DNA from: Tenacibaculum sp. SZ-18
GTDB taxonomy: Bacteria > Bacteroidota > Bacteroidia > Flavobacteriales > Flavobacteriaceae
Assembly (NCBI RefSeq): GCF_002813915.1
Contig: NZ_CP019335.1
Location: 2,897,777-2,961,776, forward strand
Direction: 5' to 3'
DNA length: 64,000 nt
The notes beneath the pieces were generated by a model. It saw nothing but the letters and a program-made list of their open reading frames with translations. It searched no databases and was not told the origin of the DNA. Position numbers and translations under genes: made by a program. Positions 33,975 through 41,943 of this stretch are shown here, in pieces; positions within the stretch are counted from its first letter, which is position 1; every line of letters begins with the position of its first letter.

Positions 33975-36110
33975 TTATTGATCAATACCATAAAAAGAAC
34001 TTACTCCATCTTCGATATCAGAAGCTTTCTTAATTGCCTCAAACATATTGAAAGATTGATTTTTTCTTTGGTTTGCTAGTCTCTTACGGTATGTATCGTA
34101 GTTTGGTAAAGCCGTTGGTGCCTCTTTTCCTGTAACTACGAATGCATAAACTCCTCTATCACCTTCGATCGGATCGTAAACTTTATTCTCTTGAGCATTT
34201 AACATCGCTCCTACAACTTTTGGTTCAAAACCAATTCCTGTTAAAGTTGGTGATTTTAAATTAACAGATGTTACAGCTCTTACAGTTTGCTTATTCGCAG
34301 ATGCCATTTCTTCTAAAGTAGCTCCGTTTAATTTACCTGCCAATATCTTTGCCTTCTTTTCATTCACTAAAATAGGACGAACCTTAGATATTGCCTTATT
34401 CACTGGCATTAACCCTTTTTCTGTAACATTAGTTAAAGTTGCTACAACATAACCTCCAGTTACATCAAAACGCTTATAAGACCCAATCTGTACATCTTTT
34501 CCGAACGCCCAAGTAATAATTTCTCTTTCATTTCCTAAACCAGGCACATTCTCATCCAAAGCCTTTAAACCTACTGCTGGTAGAGTAATTATATCCTTTT
34601 GCTTAGCTGCTTCATCGATACTCGTTCCTTTAGAAAGTTCTAAAGCAAAAGTCTCAGCATCTTGAAAAATATTATTTTCAGTTACTTCAGATGCCTCAAT
34701 CTTACGACCAAATGTTGCTAATTTTAAAGCTTTTTGCTCTTTCTTTTGATCATCAATTTTAATGACATGATATCCAAACTTAGTTTTTACAACTTGTATA
34801 TCTCCTTTATTATTATTGAAAATAAACTTTGCGAAATCTTCATCAAAACTTTGAGAGAATCCAACATTATAAGTTGTCCAACCAATATCTCCACCTTTAC
34901 CTTTTGTACCATCTGTATTAATTTCATCTGCAATAGCTTTGAACTTAGCCGAATTATTCTTTACTAAAGCATAAATACTATCTGCTGTTTTCTTAGCTTG
35001 TTCTTCGGTTTTAGTTACCGAAGCATCTGCTCTCATTCCTCCTACAAAAGGAACTAAAATATGACTAGACTTAACAGAATCTGGCACATTTAAAACTTCT
35101 GTAATTTTTGATAACTTATAATATCCTTGATCCTTATAAGGACCGAAAACATCTCCAATATTCCCATTAAATAAATCTTCAGCAATTACTTGTGGAACTT
35201 GTCCTTTAAACTGGGCCGACTCATTTAAAGTTAAATCAGAATTTGTTTCCTCCAAAAAGTATTTGTAATTAGTAGCAGATTTTAATCCTTGAACAACAGT
35301 TCCTTGTTTGTTCGTAGAATCCTCGATTAATTTAGCAACACTTGCTTTGATCTCAGCCTCATCTTCTGGAGTAGCATTAATATTAAACTTTACGTACCTA
35401 ATATCTCTCGAAGCCTCAACTTCATACTCTGATGGATGCTGATCAATATAATTTTTAATTTCTGACCTTGTAACTGTAATTGTACTATCTGGAACTGAAG
35501 TATAAGATAAAAAAACTAAATTCGCATTAATTTTTGTATTATCTGTGTAATATTCATTTTCACCTTCTGTTAAAGAAGCTCCTAAACCAGCAGCTACTAA
35601 TTTATCATAAGTAGTTTTTTGAAGATTTGCTTTTACTGAAGCCATATAATTTCTCCAGTTTTTCCATTCTTCTCCTTGCTCAGCACTAATCGTTGCTAAA
35701 AACTCTTTGAACTTTGCTTTATCGAAAACATTTGTTGTTAAAAACCTTGGATCATTTTTAATAAATTCTGTATCGTATAATGCATTTAAGATATCAGCCT
35801 CTCCAACAGTAATCCCTGCCTCTTCTAATTGGCTTTCATAAATTTTTTGACGTAATAAATTATTCCAAACTGTTTTTGCCGCTTGCATTTCACTAACACG
35901 GTTTCCTGTTTGAGCTTTATAATTGTCTAATGCTTCTGCAAATTCCTGACGAGAGATCGTTTCACCATTCACCTCACCTACCTCGTTCATCTTTGTAGAA
36001 TTAAAAAAATCTGATAACGTTGATGGATCTAATACAAAAGAAAATAATGCTAAACCTACGATAAGAATTAATAACCAAGAGCGTTCTCTAATTTTCGATA
36101 AAATTGCCAT
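33975..36110 (-). CDS. Peptidylprolyl isomerase, SurA/PpiD-like periplasmic chaperone
   Basis: A 711-residue membrane-anchored periplasmic foldase. A single N-terminal TM (RSWLLILIVGLALFSFVLD) precedes a SurA_N-like region (NGETISRQEFAEALDNYKAQ). A parvulin rotamase domain lies at about residues 340-460 (SSHILVPFVGG ... KGGDIGWTTYNVGFSQSFDE ... TKFGYHVIKIDDQ), and a second, degenerate region follows. It assists outer-membrane protein folding (family knowledge). It lies 113 bp downstream of the CNNM gene. A near-consensus -7 box TATTTTCG (36138-36145, minus) sits inside an 18-bp near-palindrome, so it probably has its own promoter. Confidence 0.9.
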   Translation of the reverse strand: MAILSKIRERSWLLILIVGLALFSFVLDPSTLSDFFNSTKMNEVGEVNGETISRQEFAEALDNYKAQTGNRVSEMQAAKTVWNNLLRQKIYESQLEEAGITVGEADILNALYDTEFIKNDPRFLTTNVFDKAKFKEFLATISAEQGEEWKNWRNYMASVKANLQKTTYDKLVAAGLGASLTEGENEYYTDNTKINANLVFLSYTSVPDSTITVTRSEIKNYIDQHPSEYEVEASRDIRYVKFNINATPEDEAEIKASVAKLIEDSTNKQGTVVQGLKSATNYKYFLEETNSDLTLNESAQFKGQVPQVIAEDLFNGNIGDVFGPYKDQGYYKLSKITEVLNVPDSVKSSHILVPFVGGMRADASVTKTEEQAKKTADSIYALVKNNSAKFKAIADEINTDGTKGKGGDIGWTTYNVGFSQSFDEDFAKFIFNNNKGDIQVVKTKFGYHVIKIDDQKKEQKALKLATFGRKIEASEVTENNIFQDAETFALELSKGTSIDEAAKQKDIITLPAVGLKALDENVPGLGNEREIITWAFGKDVQIGSYKRFDVTGGYVVATLTNVTEKGLMPVNKAISKVRPILVNEKKAKILAGKLNGATLEEMASANKQTVRAVTSVNLKSPTLTGIGFEPKVVGAMLNAQENKVYDPIEGDRGVYAFVVTGKEAPTALPNYDTYRKRLANQRKNQSFNMFEAIKKASDIEDGVSSFYGIDQ

Positions 36111-36135
36111 TTCTACATTTATTTTATTAACAGTG

Positions 36136-36155
36136 TGCGAAAATACAATTTCGCA
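36136..36155 (-). promoter_or_regulatory. Possible ppiD promoter within a near-palindrome
   Basis: On the minus strand TTGC, a 19-nt spacer and TATTTTCG (36138-36145) resemble a promoter with one mismatch in the -7 box. The surrounding GCGAAA...TTTCGC arms are inverted and could be an operator. Confidence 0.35.
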
Positions 36156-36223
36156 TTTAATAATGCAATGTTTTTGACAGTTTTACTATCAGTAAATAAT
36201 TGAAGTCTCAAATGGTGAAAAAA

Positions 36224-37516
36224 TTAGGCTTCTTGCGGAAGAACTTCTAAGTGAATTGAGTCGATTTTCGTTGATCCAACTTTGATAATTTTTATTTTAA
36301 AGTTATCAACTTGAATCTCTTCATCCTGTTCTGGAATACTTTCAGTATGATTGATTATGAAACCACCTAAAGTTTCATAAGCGTCTTCTTTTGGAATATT
36401 TAAGCCGTATTCTTCATTCAGATAATCAACTTCTAAACGCGCGGAAAAATTGAATTCATTGTCGTTTACTTTTTCCTCTAGTAATTCTAAATTATCATGC
36501 TCATCTTCGATCTCTCCAAATAATTCCTCAACAATATCTTCTACTGTAATTATTCCTGACGTCCCGCCATATTCATCAACAACTAAAGCAATACTTTTCC
36601 TTTTTTTCATCAGAACATTCAAAACATCATTGATTATCATAGATTCTGGAACAATTTCAACAGGCAATAAAATGGATTTTATTGTTCGCGGTCTCTTGAA
36701 TAACTCATAAGAATTCACATAACCTATGATATCATCTAACGAATTTTTATATACAATAATTTTTGAAAAACCACTTTCTATAAAGGCTTTTCTAAGATTC
36801 GTAACTGTTTCGTGTAAATCTACAGCTGCAATTTCTATCCTTGGAACCATGATTTCTCTAGCTTTTACTTTATGAAAAACCAAGGCATTTTGAAAGATTT
36901 GAATTTCCGAATCAACCTCCTCATCTTCCTTATTAGTTTCCAGTTGTTCTGTTATATAGTTCCCTAATTCTTCCTTACTAAATTCAGTTTGTACTTCATC
37001 CCCTTTAGTCTTGAAAAATACTCTAAGGAAAAAATCTGAAATAGTTGAAATAAAGCTTGAGAGAAAATAAAACAACACAAAAAATATGTACGCCGGAACA
37101 GCAAAAATTTTCACAGCTTCATTGGCGTAAATTCTAAATAAAGCCTTCGGTAGAAATTCAGCAGTAACTAGAATTAATATAGTCGATATTAAAGTTTGAG
37201 TTAATAATTGTAAATCAATTAATAAATAATGAATTATGGTATAATCAGTAGGTAAAAAACTTTGAAACCAATTCATTAACAACTCTCCCATAAAGTAACT
37301 GTATACTACTAATGAAATATTATTACCAACCAACATAGTTGTAATAAACCTGGAAGATTTCTCTGTTATTTTTGTTAGGATTTTAGAAATATAATCCCCT
37401 TTTTTCTTTTCTAGTTCTAAATATAACCTGTTTGACGAAATGAAAGCAATTTCCATCCCCGAAAAGAAAGCAGAAAAAAGAATAGAAATAAGTATAATTA
37501 CAATTTCGTAACTCAT
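36224..37516 (-). CDS. CNNM/CorC-type transporter with CBS domains (hemolysin-like)
   Basis: A 430-residue protein: a DUF21/CNNM transmembrane domain (about 1-190; ILISILFSAFFSGMEIAFIS, MLVGNNISLVVYSYFMGELL), two CBS domains (about 205-340; REIMVPRIEIAAVD ... IALVVDEYGGTSGIITVEDIVEELFGEI) and a C-terminal CorC_HlyC domain. Related to Mg2+/Co2+ efflux CNNM proteins and to gliding protein GldE. Its ATG overlaps the stop of the 64-aa gene (TAATG). Ion specificity is unknown. Confidence 0.88.
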   Translation of the reverse strand: MSYEIVIILISILFSAFFSGMEIAFISSNRLYLELEKKKGDYISKILTKITEKSSRFITTMLVGNNISLVVYSYFMGELLMNWFQSFLPTDYTIIHYLLIDLQLLTQTLISTILILVTAEFLPKALFRIYANEAVKIFAVPAYIFFVLFYFLSSFISTISDFFLRVFFKTKGDEVQTEFSKEELGNYITEQLETNKEDEEVDSEIQIFQNALVFHKVKAREIMVPRIEIAAVDLHETVTNLRKAFIESGFSKIIVYKNSLDDIIGYVNSYELFKRPRTIKSILLPVEIVPESMIINDVLNVLMKKRKSIALVVDEYGGTSGIITVEDIVEELFGEIEDEHDNLELLEEKVNDNEFNFSARLEVDYLNEEYGLNIPKEDAYETLGGFIINHTESIPEQDEEIQVDNFKIKIIKVGSTKIDSIHLEVLPQEA

Positions 37517-37710
37517 TATTGATTATTTCGGCGCTCTATTTTTTTTCTAAAGTTACGCTTAAAAAGAAATATTAACAACATAAATACAGCAAAAGCAATA
37601 CTTAAATAAGCTTGATTTCTATCCGAACTCCACCTTGTTACAGCGTCAATAAGAAGTACTACTGCAACAGCAATGTATCCGTACTGTGTATATTTCCAAA
37701 TTTTATTCAT
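37516..37710 (-). CDS. Small two-TM membrane protein between lptC and the CNNM gene (64 aa)
   Basis: A 64-residue protein starting MNKIWKYTQYGYIAVAVVLL, with two TM helices (about 9-26 and 33-49) and a basic tail (KRNFRKKIERRNNQ). I set the start at 37710, where ATG overlaps the lptC stop as TAATG; the longer frame to 37764 would overlap lptC by 55 bp. Its own stop overlaps the next start the same way. Unrecognised, but placement in the lptC operon is typical for Flavobacteriia (inference). Confidence 0.7.
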   Translation of the reverse strand: MNKIWKYTQYGYIAVAVVLLIDAVTRWSSDRNQAYLSIAFAVFMLLIFLFKRNFRKKIERRNNQ

Positions 37711-38282
37711 TATAAATCTCCTTGTTTTGTTTCTACTTCCCCAGTTATATCTTTTAAAATCCACTTCGATAAATCTTGTTTTGATTCAAAACCAAATCCA
37801 TCGATAGTACTACTCGGAGTTGTTAATCTAAACCCATCTTCCGTAAAAAAATACTTTTCACGCTGATCCCAGAACAGTTGATTCGTTTCCAACTTAATAC
37901 TATCAGTATGATTGAAAACTACTACGTTTCCTTTTATTTCAGAAACCTGGGTTTTTGCGTAAGATAAGGCATAATTTCCTGTAATAGTTGTTGAGTCTTG
38001 TCCTTCATTCTCAAAGGTAATGATTTTAATTCCCTCAGGAAACTCGTTGTAAGGATGTTCATTTCGATTCGAAAAATCTCTTAACAGTGGAGTAATCAAT
38101 TTAGATGTTACTTTACCAGAATCTTTGTAAACATGATACGTATTCTTCGCAACTCCAATCGGTAAATTTTTATCTTTAAGAAAATCTCGTACCTTTTTCA
38201 CATCATTAGTACAAGAAAAAAACATTGCTATCAAATAAATGAAAGCAATGTTCTTTAAAATATGTTTAATCGATATGCTCAT
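37710..38282 (-). CDS. lptC: LPS export ABC transporter periplasmic protein LptC
   Basis: A 190-residue lipoprotein-like LptC (C24, AMFFSC) with the OstA-like beta-jellyroll: KNTYHVYKDSGKVTSKLITPLLRDF, then ITGNYALSYAKTQVSEIKGNVVVFN, QLFWDQREKYFFTEDGFRLTT and GFGFESKQDLSKWILKDITGE. It would pass LPS from LptB2FG towards LptA. It is coupled at both ends by TAATG overlaps to the TPR gene and the 64-aa gene. Confidence 0.85.
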   Translation of the reverse strand: MSISIKHILKNIAFIYLIAMFFSCTNDVKKVRDFLKDKNLPIGVAKNTYHVYKDSGKVTSKLITPLLRDFSNRNEHPYNEFPEGIKIITFENEGQDSTTITGNYALSYAKTQVSEIKGNVVVFNHTDSIKLETNQLFWDQREKYFFTEDGFRLTTPSSTIDGFGFESKQDLSKWILKDITGEVETKQGDL

Positions 38283-39601
38283 TAATATTTTGGAACACGA
38301 ACAGTTTCACCAATCCAACATCCAATCTTATGTGGACTTCCAGCAGCAACACCTGTTGTAAAGATTAACTTCTTTGAAGGTATGTTACTTTTGTAACTTT
38401 TAATATATCTTCCAGCTCCACTACCTGGATCAACTCTTTGTGCTCTTTGCGCTTTATTTAAAGCAGCAACATACACCATTCTCTTTTCAAATTCATTATT
38501 TCCACATGAGTTAGCACTCTTTGCATATAAACTAGCAATAAATAAATATGCTTTACCCATATTCGGATTGTACTTTAAAGCTTCATAAGCTAAAGCTCTT
38601 GCTCTTGATTTACTTTTTGTTCCCTGAGCGGCTCTCAACTTAAGTCTTGCCTTCTTAAGTGGATCTGTTTCTAAATCGAAAGCCTTTTTTCTCATTGCCA
38701 CAGCTCCTTTAGAGTCTCCATTATTATCTAATACACCCGCAACAAAATTAAATGCATCAGCCGATTGAGTTACATCAGCATAAGATTTAGCTAACTTTTC
38801 GAACAAAGGATCACCTTGACACTCTTTATTATACATTCTTGATACGGCTCTTTTTAACCAAACACCATTTGTTTTGTTAGCTTCGTAGTCTCTACTGTAA
38901 ATTGGAATTAATCTTTCACAGGTAGCAATTGCAGAGATATCAGCATCCAAACCACCTTCTACTAAACCTAAAGCTTTAGAATTAATTGAATAAATTTTTA
39001 ATCTTTTCTTTTCTTTAGAATCAATTGTCCCTAATGAATCCTTAACTAATAATTTACTAATCTTAACATTATAATCATCTAGTTTCTCCCCAACAGATTC
39101 CATTACATCATCATACGTATCAAATACTTTTTGTGGATTAGCATCTTTATACTTGCCAACAATTCCTTTGAAATATTTGAATATATTTTTCACTCCCATA
39201 TCTTTCGGAGAAGCCTTGTAAGCTTTCTCTAAAATATTAAAAATCTCATCTTCAGAAGCTAATTTATTCTTACTTAAAAAAGTAGCATAATCACTGTGTG
39301 CTTTGGCAGCCCCTTTATCTGGGAAATTAACTAAACGTGCTTCATACACCTTTTTATATAAATCAGCATCTTTGGTCTGATCTGCTACTTTCGCACCGTA
39401 TTTATATATATTAACTGATAATTTTGAACAATTCTCTAATAAGTAATTCAAATTTTCTTTTGATTGCTCATATTTTTTAGTTGTAACATCTCCTTTGAAT
39501 AAATTATACTTAATGTTACACTCTTGACTTGCCTGAGCATTCAATCCTACTGCTACAAACAAAAATACACCTTTAAGGAAATGCTTTGTTATTGTTTTCA
39601 T
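38282..39601 (-). CDS. Tetratricopeptide-repeat exported protein
   Basis: A 439-residue exported protein (signal peptide to AQA, residue 24) rich in TPR-like helices (VYEARLVNFPDKGAAKAHSDYA, AFNFVAGVLDNNGDSKGAVAMR, KYNPNMGKAYLFIASLYAKS). The C-terminus ends in GCWIGETVRVPKY. It lies between a predicted outer membrane beta-barrel protein and LptC in a tightly coupled operon, which suggests a role in envelope assembly (inference). Confidence 0.8.
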   Translation of the reverse strand: MKTITKHFLKGVFLFVAVGLNAQASQECNIKYNLFKGDVTTKKYEQSKENLNYLLENCSKLSVNIYKYGAKVADQTKDADLYKKVYEARLVNFPDKGAAKAHSDYATFLSKNKLASEDEIFNILEKAYKASPKDMGVKNIFKYFKGIVGKYKDANPQKVFDTYDDVMESVGEKLDDYNVKISKLLVKDSLGTIDSKEKKRLKIYSINSKALGLVEGGLDADISAIATCERLIPIYSRDYEANKTNGVWLKRAVSRMYNKECQGDPLFEKLAKSYADVTQSADAFNFVAGVLDNNGDSKGAVAMRKKAFDLETDPLKKARLKLRAAQGTKSKSRARALAYEALKYNPNMGKAYLFIASLYAKSANSCGNNEFEKRMVYVAALNKAQRAQRVDPGSGAGRYIKSYKSNIPSKKLIFTTGVAAGSPHKIGCWIGETVRVPKY

Positions 39602-39615
39602 TATTTCAGTTTTTA

Positions 39616-40908
39616 TTAGTCTATTCGCCTTTTCTTAAACCAGTTTGTACTGTTTAAAGATAAGCTTAATCTTATATTAAAGTAGTTCTCTTTTATTAAA
39701 TTATTCTCGATGGTACCTTTTTGACCATACTCTAAACCAAGATTTAAACTTGATATTTGTCGTGGCATTGGTAAACCGAAACCAAGATTTATGCCAAAAT
39801 CATCAATTGAAGTAAAATTTGTTCCAGAATTTGTTCCATCAACTAATAATCCTGTCTTTTGAAAACGTAATCCTGCCCGATAAGTAACTCTTTCCCAGTA
39901 ACTTCCAATAGAATTCACTTTAGGGATATAATATCCTCCTAAAGACAATCTATTTGATGAATCAAATTTATAAGTTGATCCTTGTACAATGTTTCCTTCA
40001 TTTTGAAAAGCATCTTGGAATTCATAATCTACTCCAGCATACCACTTATTTTCTTTTCCTATACCAATCCCCATAATGGTTTTCACAGGATTTACTAACT
40101 CACCCGAAACCCCTCTATCATACAAAGTATCTCTTGGTTCTTCTAAACCATTAATTGAAGAAAAGTTATAACTATACAATCTTTCAGAACCAGTTATATT
40201 TAACCTATTTTCTAATTGAACTGCTAAACCTACATTTAATTCTAATTCATTTTTTAGTTTTCTCTTATACTGTGCTCCTAACTTAAATTGTCCTCCTCTT
40301 ACACGTGTTTGTTTTTCGTATCTGGTTAAGAGACTAACATTTGCTCTTTGATTAGAAATTTCATTATCGATTGATCCAAAAATAAAACCTGCCTCAAAAC
40401 CTAAGGCTAAATTTTTAAAAATATTTAATCCGAATGCTCCGAATAATCTTGATGTTCCACCATTACCATTGAATCTTGTAGCTTCTTGAAAATCTCCATT
40501 CGCATCGTTAATACTATTCAAAAGAGCGTAACCTACATTTGAGACAGGTTGTAACCCTGCAGAAAAACCAGCATTTTTTCCAATTGGAAATCCAAGAGCT
40601 ACATATCTTAAACTAGTTGTATTACCTGAATCTTCGGATATACTACTTTGAATATTTAATAATGATAATTCGCCCCCTAAGGCATAAGTTGCTACAATTA
40701 GGTCAGCATTTGCTGCGGGATTTATAAAGTTTAGGTGATTAATATCTTTCATTGCTACACCTATACCTCCCATCGAAGCTTGTTCAACTGTAGTTCTACT
40801 CACATCTTCTCCGATACCAAAAAAAGAATAGGGTGAAGAACTATTCCTTTGCGCGCCTAAATATGCCGATATCGTTACTAAAACTACAACTAAAAATCTC
40901 TTAATCAT
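39616..40908 (-). CDS. Predicted outer membrane beta-barrel protein
   Basis: A 430-residue protein with a signal peptide (to YLGAQ, residue 20) and the start SSSPYSFFGIGEDVSRTTVEQASMG, typical of FadL/OmpP1-like barrels in Bacteroidota. The rest alternates in beta-strand pattern (LGFEAGFIFGSID, FKLGAQYKRKLKNELELNVGLA, YRAGLRFQKTGLLVDG) and ends with aromatic NSTNWFKKRRID. It overlaps the coaX 3' end by 8 bp. The transported substrate is unknown. Confidence 0.7.
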   Translation of the reverse strand: MIKRFLVVVLVTISAYLGAQRNSSSPYSFFGIGEDVSRTTVEQASMGGIGVAMKDINHLNFINPAANADLIVATYALGGELSLLNIQSSISEDSGNTTSLRYVALGFPIGKNAGFSAGLQPVSNVGYALLNSINDANGDFQEATRFNGNGGTSRLFGAFGLNIFKNLALGFEAGFIFGSIDNEISNQRANVSLLTRYEKQTRVRGGQFKLGAQYKRKLKNELELNVGLAVQLENRLNITGSERLYSYNFSSINGLEEPRDTLYDRGVSGELVNPVKTIMGIGIGKENKWYAGVDYEFQDAFQNEGNIVQGSTYKFDSSNRLSLGGYYIPKVNSIGSYWERVTYRAGLRFQKTGLLVDGTNSGTNFTSIDDFGINLGFGLPMPRQISSLNLGLEYGQKGTIENNLIKENYFNIRLSLSLNSTNWFKKRRID

Positions 40909-41629
40909 CCGCTCTGTTATAAATCAAAATTTTGTGTAAACCTTCCAAAACCAAATTTGGATTGGCAAATATGTGATTTTTTAATTGTTTAGCCAAAAAA
41001 TTCGTGTCTCCTCCTGTTAAAACAACTGTTAAATCTTGATATTTAGTTTTGTACTGGTTTATTACCCCATCAATTTCATTTACAACTCCGTTTACAACAC
41101 CTGAATGAATACAATTATTCGTATTGTCGCCAACAAAATCATCAGGCTCTTTTGTCTCTAATAAAGGTAATTTCGAAGTATAATTATTTAATGATCTATA
41201 TCTCATTTTTAATCCAGGTGAAATAGCTCCTCCTACATATATTCCCTTATTAATAAAGTCAAAAGTTATACAAGTACCTGCATCAATAACCAAGACATTC
41301 CTTTTTGGATACTGCAAAGCAGCATATGCTGCTAAAGCAATTCTATCAACTCCTAAAGTAGTCGGAGATTTATATCTATTTATAAAAGGAACTTTTGTTT
41401 CATAATTAAGCTCCATCAAATTTAAAAATTTATGCAGCTCTTTTAGATTTTCATCTGATAAAGTAGCTACCGAAGATACGATTGAGGAAGAAATTTTACT
41501 TTTTTTCAAAATTTTTTTCAGTTCAGAAACTATTTCATTTTTCTGAAAAACAACTAACTCTTTTAAGCTATCTTTTTCATAAAGAGCAGCTTTCACACGA
41601 GTATTTCCAACATCAATTATTAAATTCAT
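40901..41629 (-). CDS. coaX: Type III pantothenate kinase CoaX
   Basis: First step of coenzyme A synthesis, K+-dependent phosphorylation of pantothenate. 242 residues, ASKHA fold: phosphate-1 MNLIIDVGNTRVKAALY, GVDRIALAAYAA, phosphate-2 NVLVIDAGTCITFDFI, YVGGAISPGLKMRYRSLN and LTGGD. It is the first gene of the envelope operon, divergent from tRNA-Phe. Confidence 0.95.
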   Translation of the reverse strand: MNLIIDVGNTRVKAALYEKDSLKELVVFQKNEIVSELKKILKKSKISSSIVSSVATLSDENLKELHKFLNLMELNYETKVPFINRYKSPTTLGVDRIALAAYAALQYPKRNVLVIDAGTCITFDFINKGIYVGGAISPGLKMRYRSLNNYTSKLPLLETKEPDDFVGDNTNNCIHSGVVNGVVNEIDGVINQYKTKYQDLTVVLTGGDTNFLAKQLKNHIFANPNLVLEGLHKILIYNRADD

Positions 41630-41680
41630 TTGTTCGATTTATGAGGCTAGCAAATTTATAATAGATTTTTCACATTTTTA

Positions 41681-41713
41681 TTTGGTTCAATTCAAAAAAC
41701 TATTATATATTTG
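41681..41713 (+). promoter_or_regulatory. Promoter of tRNA-Phe
   Basis: TTTG at 41681-41684, a 21-nt spacer and TATATTTG at 41706-41713 match both Bacteroidota promoter boxes. The tRNA begins 17 nt later. Confidence 0.75.
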
Positions 41714-41729
41714 CATCCGCTAACAAGCT

Positions 41730-41802
41730 GGTACCTTAGCTCAGTTGGTAGAGCAAAGGACTGAAAATCCTTGTGTCCCTGGTTCGATTCCTGGAGGTAC
41801 CA
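41730..41802 (+). tRNA. tRNA-Phe (anticodon GAA)
   Basis: A 73-nt cloverleaf with no encoded CCA. Acceptor stem GGTACCT with AGGTACC (7 bp), D-arm GCTC/GAGC, anticodon stem AAGGA/TCCTT around loop CTGAAAA (anticodon GAA), T-arm with TTCGATT loop, discriminator A. The T-stem has a U-U opposition at its middle pair. A promoter lies upstream and a strong terminator directly downstream, so the gene is a solo unit. Confidence 0.97.
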
Positions 41803-41808
41803 CTTAAG

Positions 41809-41835
41809 AAGCCCTGATAATTCAGGGCTTTTTTT
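41809..41835 (+). terminator. Intrinsic terminator of tRNA-Phe
   Basis: Perfect 9-bp GC-rich stem (41809-41817 with 41822-41830), TAAT loop, T7 run. Confidence 0.9.
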
Positions 41836-41887
41836 CTTTTAGGAAATAAAGAAACCATAATTTTTAATCCCATAATCATACCAAACA

Positions 41888-41920
41888 AAAAAACCGAAAT
41901 CAGCAGATTCGGTTTCTTTT
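41888..41920 (-). terminator. Intrinsic terminator of the S9 peptidase
   Basis: Minus-strand stem AAACCGAATC/GATTTCGGTTT with a single-base bulge, followed by a T run. Confidence 0.75.
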
Positions 41921-41943
41921 TAATTACAGCTAAAAGAGTTTAT

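Noticed and set aside
37711..37764. 82-aa version of the small protein between lptC and the CNNM gene
   Set aside because: It would overlap lptC by 55 bp; the ATG at 37710 forms the TAATG overlap used throughout this operon.
41785..41795. tRNA-Phe as a pseudogene because of the U-U opposition in the T-stem
   Set aside because: All other arms, loops and the promoter/terminator are intact, so a functional tRNA is more likely.
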